Origin: an uncultured bacterium | GTDB lineage: Bacteria > Oederibacteriota > PGYV01 > CAILUR01 | Length of the DNA stretch: 10,490 bases | NCBI GenBank assembly: GCA_903837445.1 | Contig: CAILUR010000165.1 | Coordinates: 1-10,490 of the forward strand | Reading direction: 5' to 3' | Shown here: positions 6,047 to 10,490 of the stretch, piece after piece | Layout: each line of letters begins with the position of its first letter | Position numbering within the stretch: the stretch's first letter is position 1 | Made by a program: the position numbers and the translations under genes | Notes under the pieces: model-generated | What the model saw: the letters and a program-made list of their open reading frames with translations, nothing else | The model's database searches: none | Told to the model about the DNA's origin: nothing

Positions 6047-8215
6047 ATGACCAAAAAGAGTTTTATATATCTTTCGCTGTTTTTACTCGCAGCCGTTTTT
6101 ATTTTCGGCGCGTGTGCCCAAACAATATCTGCCGCAGACTTTGCCCCGCCTTTACCTGACTCGCTTTCCCCACAACCAGACACCGCTGACGCATCTATGC
6201 AGGAAAAAGTAAATGCTGTGCTTGCACGGATAGATAAATCTGCGGGAGATCTTGGTGCAGCCTCTGCGATTTTTTCCAACAACAGGTATTCGGATTTAAC
6301 AACACCGTTGCGTATGTATGGATATCTGACTGCTAGATTTCAAGATGTAAATGTGCGTGGACAGGGTGCGGTAAACCATTCTTCTATGGAAGAGTTTATT
6401 TCTATGTGGTTCAACGGAGTGGTGGATAGGGTACAGTATAAACTTATGTTTAATATAGAGAGACCAAATGATGATGGTAGAGTGGCACCGAGTTTCTTTA
6501 GTACGGGTCGCGTTTTTATAGACGAATTTTCACTTATGGCAGGGCTGGATGATTTGGTAGTAAAAACAGGTATGTTGTGGCAGAGTACAAATATCGTGGC
6601 AAAACAGCTTACTTCCAGACCTATGCTTTTTGAAAAAGATATTTATCAAGGCGAGTTTGAAGATACAAAATCAAAATATGATATGGCTTTTTTAAAAGGG
6701 CAGGTCTCCAGAGACGCGCGCTGGTCAAAAATACCTGTCTATGGAGCTGAAGTGCAGTGGAAACTGCTCGGCAGAAGCGTAAATGTCTTTGCAGGCAAAC
6801 TGAACAAATTTTATGATGATTTTACTCCTTACAACAGATATGCTTTAGATGGAATTCTTAATTTGGGCACCTTATTTGATAATTTCTTTTTCATAGATAA
6901 GTTTGATCTCACCACTGAGGTGTTTAACAGCTCAAACGACTATGGAGAAATAATCGGGCTTTTTCCAAAACAGGCAAAAACAGTGGACACGCTCAAAGAA
7001 AATAATACAGTGTATTTTGTGGAATCAAACCTAAAATTATTTGATTTTGTAAAACTTAATGCTTCATATAGTACCAGTTTTTATGACAACAAGTATTTCT
7101 CCGATCAAACAGGAAATTATTTTGACGGTACTGTGAAAATGGATCCTTTCTCCGGGTTAGGTTTTAGAATGCCTATAACTGTGGGCGCATTTATGATAGA
7201 CGCAGACTATACTTCTCTTGAGAGCAATATTACCGAAACGAAAAAACGCGGAGAATCAGATTGGGAAATACTTCTTGCAGATGCTGTTAAAAAGAAACCT
7301 CCATATTATACTAATGTAGAAGACACCACTTTGCCGAGCAATAACTCGGAAGGTATTTATGCGAACACGCAGTTCCGTTTGCCTTTTGTGTTATTGGCGG
7401 TAAACTATGGCTATAAAACACAGATACAGGCAACAGGAAATACCATAGTAGCGGCACATTTCCTGAACGGACAAAATTCAAATGGCGCTATGTGGTGGCA
7501 TTCGTTTAATAGTAGTTACGGGTATCCCTTTGGCACGGAATATTTTAATGGTTTTGCAAATTATAATGCTACTTATGAAAGCACGATAAATGCTTTCAGC
7601 ACGCCAGGAAGTCCAATGTATAAATATAGAGCGCTTATGACCTTTGGCTGGCGCGACAATCAGGAACTTTTGACTCTCGCACAAGGCAGACCATATTCCA
7701 AAAATGTTTCGGATACCTTAAAAGAAACAAGTAATTTCAGCGGGGACTTGCGGTTTGACTTGTCTGGAATGCTTGGTATGGAAAGGTCTTTATATCTGCA
7801 AGTATATTCCGAACTCGTAAACATTACTGAAGACGGAACTTATTTCCCTGGCATTGATACAAGCGGACCACTTTTCTGGGAGAGCATAAGTGATGTAGTA
7901 CTTTCTTACAATTTCATACAGCAGGCAAACATTATTTTTGAGTATGGAAGAGAGTTTTGGAGAAGCGACTGGACGAAAGGCTATACAGTGGATTACGACT
8001 ACACCACATATGGCGCTGGCTTTGAGTGGAATATAGTGAAAGATTTTAACTTCTTCTTGCGCGCTAAGTACTTTACCTTTGTTGATAGATCAGTTCCAAA
8101 TAAAAATGATAAAGAGACAACTGAAGGGTATACCTATACAAAAGACCATCCAGTAGCGGGACTTAATAATTTTAACGGCGTGTTTATTTACACCGAAATA
8201 AAAAACTTCTTTTGA
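6047..8215 (+). CDS. Exported outer-membrane beta-barrel protein, function unknown
   Basis: This 722-residue protein starts MTKKSFIYLSLFLLAAVFIF, a signal peptide. C23 in FGACAQ could be read as a poor lipobox, but signal peptidase I cleavage nearer ISAAD is as likely. After a short Pro/Asp-rich stretch and a helix (about 50-70), the rest is alternating, aromatic-rich beta strands beginning LRMYGYLTARFQDV (88-101), with Asn/Gly/Tyr-rich loops, ending IYTEIKNFF. A terminal Phe after an alternating strand is the usual recognition signal for barrel assembly by BAM. Length and strand content suggest a large porin-like or export barrel; no family was recognised and the substrate is unknown. AAGGAG sits 6 bp before the ATG. 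The next barrel gene follows after 33 bp, so the two are probably cotranscribed. Confidence 0.82.
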   Translation: MTKKSFIYLSLFLLAAVFIFGACAQTISAADFAPPLPDSLSPQPDTADASMQEKVNAVLARIDKSAGDLGAASAIFSNNRYSDLTTPLRMYGYLTARFQDVNVRGQGAVNHSSMEEFISMWFNGVVDRVQYKLMFNIERPNDDGRVAPSFFSTGRVFIDEFSLMAGLDDLVVKTGMLWQSTNIVAKQLTSRPMLFEKDIYQGEFEDTKSKYDMAFLKGQVSRDARWSKIPVYGAEVQWKLLGRSVNVFAGKLNKFYDDFTPYNRYALDGILNLGTLFDNFFFIDKFDLTTEVFNSSNDYGEIIGLFPKQAKTVDTLKENNTVYFVESNLKLFDFVKLNASYSTSFYDNKYFSDQTGNYFDGTVKMDPFSGLGFRMPITVGAFMIDADYTSLESNITETKKRGESDWEILLADAVKKKPPYYTNVEDTTLPSNNSEGIYANTQFRLPFVLLAVNYGYKTQIQATGNTIVAAHFLNGQNSNGAMWWHSFNSSYGYPFGTEYFNGFANYNATYESTINAFSTPGSPMYKYRALMTFGWRDNQELLTLAQGRPYSKNVSDTLKETSNFSGDLRFDLSGMLGMERSLYLQVYSELVNITEDGTYFPGIDTSGPLFWESISDVVLSYNFIQQANIIFEYGREFWRSDWTKGYTVDYDYTTYGAGFEWNIVKDFNFFLRAKYFTFVDRSVPNKNDKETTEGYTYTKDHPVAGLNNFNGVFIYTEIKNFF

Positions 8216-8248
8216 TTCTAACATATAAAATATTTTAGGAGGACTTGA

Positions 8249-10264
8249 ATGAAAAAGACAATCTCTCTGGCAATAGCAATAGGGTTTTTACTCCTGCCGA
8301 TATTTGCGGTGGCGGCTGAACAAAAGGTGACTAACGAAGACCTTTTGACATCCATAACGGATGCCATTACAAAAGAGGATAAACTCGAGAAAAAAATAGA
8401 GAATATTCTCGCATCTCCGGGTGTGAAAGTGAACGGAGAGGTCCTGTTTAGTATGACGGACATACTCTATATGGGCAATGCGTCACAAAATATAACCGGC
8501 GACATCCCCCTTGGCCGTTCGGCAAGATATAGGCCTATGATACAGTATCTTGACTTGGATTTTAATGCTGTGATTGCTAAGGGCATTTCCGCCACTGGTA
8601 TTTTTAGATTTGAAAGCGTGTTGGGTGGCAGCTGGGGCGAAAAAAATATTTATGGGTTTAGGCGCTTGTTTGCAAAAGGCGAGAATCCTTATGTAAATTA
8701 TTTTGTTGGTGACTTTCAAGGCAAAATGACTGAGCTGACTTTATTTGCACCAGATAGTGATGCTAATGATTTTGCGGAAGCGGATATTTTTAAATATAGA
8801 AAAGACACAAACAAAGCAGAATTAAATCTCGGCGACAATGCGTGGCCAATTTCTGGAATATGGCTTGGACACGATTATAATATAGTGGACAAGACTTTTG
8901 GAGTGGGCTTTAAGCTTTTAGGTTCTTATATAGGAAAAGAGGGTGCTATGATGGTGAAACTGGATCCTGCAGACCCAGGCTTGGCTAATTATGCAATGGC
9001 AAATCACAATCAGTTTTTGATAGGCGGTTCGCCAAGTGTTATGATTATGGATATGGCGAGAATTAATTTTAATTATGTAAATCTTTTTGAAGTTAAAGAT
9101 TCAGGAATCAATACTAATCCGGCTTTTAAAAACGAAGTGTGGTCAGTGGACGGGAAGGTAGATATTATAAAAGATATGATTAGCTTAAACGGAGAGTTTG
9201 CTTCTGCTGTTTATGATGCGGATGTGCAGACATATACTGCAAAGGCAAGCACTCTGGAACAGAAACATCCTGATTATCTGGTAAATATGTCAACAGGGTC
9301 TTTTCCAAGCATAGAGTATTCTGATGTGGCTTTCAAAGGTAGCGTAGAAATAAAACTTTTAGACATACTGGATATAATGCCTAAGATAGAATTAAAAGGT
9401 GGCTATTATTCCACAGGAAAAAACTTTGTAAACTTTATGGCACAGACAAGAACCTATGACTCGCAAAGAAACTTTCAATTTATTAACACGCAGAATAATA
9501 CCTGGAATGTGTTTGGCGGTTGGGAAATAACCACGGCTTCTACGGGAGTCTGGGTTCCACAGGGGTATGATATTTACGCAGGACCATATCCGTTTACAAA
9601 ATATAACAATGTTATAAATCCTGGAAAACTGCTTGGCTATGACAGGAGAACAGAACTGACAATGCCTTATGGCCCTGCTTCTCCAAACAGAGCGGGCGCA
9701 TATGCTGACCTGCTTTTGGGTTTCAAGTTTGATAAAGATATCACTGCTGAAGTAAATGGTTTTTTAAATATGCCTTCGGAACTTGAAGATACAGTGGTGT
9801 ATAGCGGAGATACAAAACTAATGACAATTCCCGCTACAACTTATATGATAGCAGGCGGCGGAGTGAAACTGAATCTGTATGGCATAGTGGTAAGCGCTGG
9901 AGCGAAACTTGAAAATGCCGACAATGCTGGAAGCACTGTAAAACTTGATAACATATTAAGAAATCTTATGACTATAGACGCTGGCTTGAAAATCCCTCTT
10001 TTCAACTTTGAATTATTGGGTGGGTTTAAGGCCCAGACTTGGACTGGTACTGAATTTTCCGCGAAGCAAAATATTGATGGTGGCGTGACTTATATAGGAG
10101 GCGGAATAAAGTATAATATTTCAAAGACCTCTTATTTCAATATACTTTATTCAACTGCGGAATATGTGGACAATTATTTAGATACGCTTCCAAATCCTGA
10201 TACCCCAGGTGCTAACACTTGGCACGCGCAGGAAATTGATGCAAACTTGTCGTTTAAGTTCTAA
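8249..10264 (+). CDS. Second exported outer-membrane beta-barrel protein, likely distant paralogue
   Basis: The 671-residue protein starts MKKTISLAIAIGFLLLPIF with AVAA at 20-23, giving a clear signal peptide cleaved near residue 22 or 23. Residues 27-55 are charged and probably helical (KEDKLEKKIENIL). A barrel begins at VKVNGEVLFSMTDI (59-72), which lines up with the first strand of the preceding protein. Further strands include FNAVIAKGISATGIFRFE (about 105-122) and YFVGDFQGK (151-159). It ends EIDANLSFKF, a textbook alternating last strand with terminal Phe. This indicates an outer-membrane location; transport or structural function cannot be told from sequence. AGGAGG at 8237-8242, 6 bp before the ATG, fixes the start. 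No terminator is seen in the 33-bp gap, supporting an operon with the gene upstream. Confidence 0.84.
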   Translation: MKKTISLAIAIGFLLLPIFAVAAEQKVTNEDLLTSITDAITKEDKLEKKIENILASPGVKVNGEVLFSMTDILYMGNASQNITGDIPLGRSARYRPMIQYLDLDFNAVIAKGISATGIFRFESVLGGSWGEKNIYGFRRLFAKGENPYVNYFVGDFQGKMTELTLFAPDSDANDFAEADIFKYRKDTNKAELNLGDNAWPISGIWLGHDYNIVDKTFGVGFKLLGSYIGKEGAMMVKLDPADPGLANYAMANHNQFLIGGSPSVMIMDMARINFNYVNLFEVKDSGINTNPAFKNEVWSVDGKVDIIKDMISLNGEFASAVYDADVQTYTAKASTLEQKHPDYLVNMSTGSFPSIEYSDVAFKGSVEIKLLDILDIMPKIELKGGYYSTGKNFVNFMAQTRTYDSQRNFQFINTQNNTWNVFGGWEITTASTGVWVPQGYDIYAGPYPFTKYNNVINPGKLLGYDRRTELTMPYGPASPNRAGAYADLLLGFKFDKDITAEVNGFLNMPSELEDTVVYSGDTKLMTIPATTYMIAGGGVKLNLYGIVVSAGAKLENADNAGSTVKLDNILRNLMTIDAGLKIPLFNFELLGGFKAQTWTGTEFSAKQNIDGGVTYIGGGIKYNISKTSYFNILYSTAEYVDNYLDTLPNPDTPGANTWHAQEIDANLSFKF

Positions 10265-10328
10265 TAAAAATTTGGGTTTTGGCAAACAAAGTATAAATGT
10301 TTAGAGTGGTAATAGGGTATAAAACAGC

Positions 10329-10364
10329 GCGGATTTAATGTAATAAATTGTCCGCAACCTTTTT
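10329..10364 (+). terminator. Candidate intrinsic terminator after the barrel operon
   Basis: GCGGA-TTTA (10329-10337) can pair with TAAA-(TTG)-TCCGC (10344-10355) around a 6-base loop. The stem has four G-C pairs at its base and a 3-base bulge, followed by five T residues at 10360-10364. It lies 65 bp after the stop codon. Confidence 0.42.
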
Positions 10365-10373
10365 ATAACTAAA

Positions 10374-10392
10374 TTGTCAAAAAGATTGACAA
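10374..10392 (+). promoter_or_regulatory. Inverted repeat overlapping the -35 box of the next gene
   Basis: TTGTCAA (10374-10380), five bases AAAGA, then TTGACAA (10386-10392), a perfect 7-bp inverted repeat. The right arm contains the -35 box of the promoter listed next, which is where a repressor or activator would sit. Confidence 0.45.
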
Positions 10393-10414
10393 GGGTTTAA
10401 TTAAGTTGTAATAT
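10386..10414 (+). promoter_or_regulatory. Candidate promoter for the gene starting at 10484
   Basis: A perfect TTGACA (10386-10391), 17-bp spacer, and TAATAT (10409-10414; 4 of 6). The predicted start near 10421 leaves a leader of about 60 bases before the ATG. Confidence 0.5.
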
Positions 10415-10483
10415 TAGTTTTAAGATTTGGTACTTTATAAATAAATTTTAATGGAATAAAATTTATAATTTAAGGAGAGTAAA

Positions 10484-10490
10484 ATGAAAA
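10484..10490 (+). CDS. Start of a further gene, cut by the right edge
   Basis: ATG AAA A is preceded by AAGGAG at 10472-10477 with a 6-bp gap and a candidate promoter upstream. Only Met-Lys is visible. The MK start matches the signal-peptide starts of its neighbours, so another exported protein is possible, but nothing more can be said. Confidence 0.6.

Noticed and set aside
8218..8719. Minus-strand open frames of about 80 codons over the start of the second barrel gene
   Set aside because: They overlap a strongly supported plus-strand coding region and have no convincing ribosome-binding site or recognisable product.

Overview
The window looks like a chromosomal piece of an AT-rich, diderm (outer-membrane) bacterium. 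Two genes encode exported beta-barrel-like proteins ending in phenylalanine, and three encode secreted modular proteins with Thr/Pro-rich linkers and FlgD-type Ig-like C-terminal repeats. This style of secreted protein (signal peptide, odd N-terminal domain, long xTxTPT linker, FlgD-like repeats with a PNPF motif) is familiar from little-studied candidate phyla such as Goldbacteria and relatives of Elusimicrobia. That placement is inference from style only. No RNA gene, insertion sequence, CRISPR array or phage gene was found.

Left half, minus strand (4437 down to 1): three genes in one direction, probably transcribed from a well-formed promoter at 4464-4492. First is a 419-residue exported protein with a Rossmann/amidotransferase-like domain followed by a Cys-rich DUF11-like domain. 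Nine bases later comes a 598-residue exported protein with an Ig-like N-terminal domain, a Thr/Pro linker and three FlgD-like repeats. After 134 bp comes a third gene, cut by the left edge. Its N-terminal domain is a clear paralogue of the first protein, and it then enters its own Thr/Pro linker. Together they look like a modular surface-protein locus.

Centre (4438-5848): a 193-bp divergent intergenic region carries one sigma70-like promoter on each strand, both with 17-bp spacers. The plus-strand promoter serves a single Eis-type GNAT acetyltransferase.

Right half, plus strand (5849-10490): an AT-rich leader with a candidate promoter and a perfect inverted repeat touching the ribosome-binding site precedes two outer-membrane beta-barrel genes 33 bp apart. 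They seem to be distant paralogues. A candidate terminator, a second inverted repeat overlapping a perfect TTGACA box, and the first two codons of another gene close the window.

The most unusual content is the pair of paralogous secreted proteins sharing a W-D...GG...GEN...RN motif, and the way their modules are distributed differently over adjacent genes. The two direct-oriented Thr/Pro tracts could allow module swapping.
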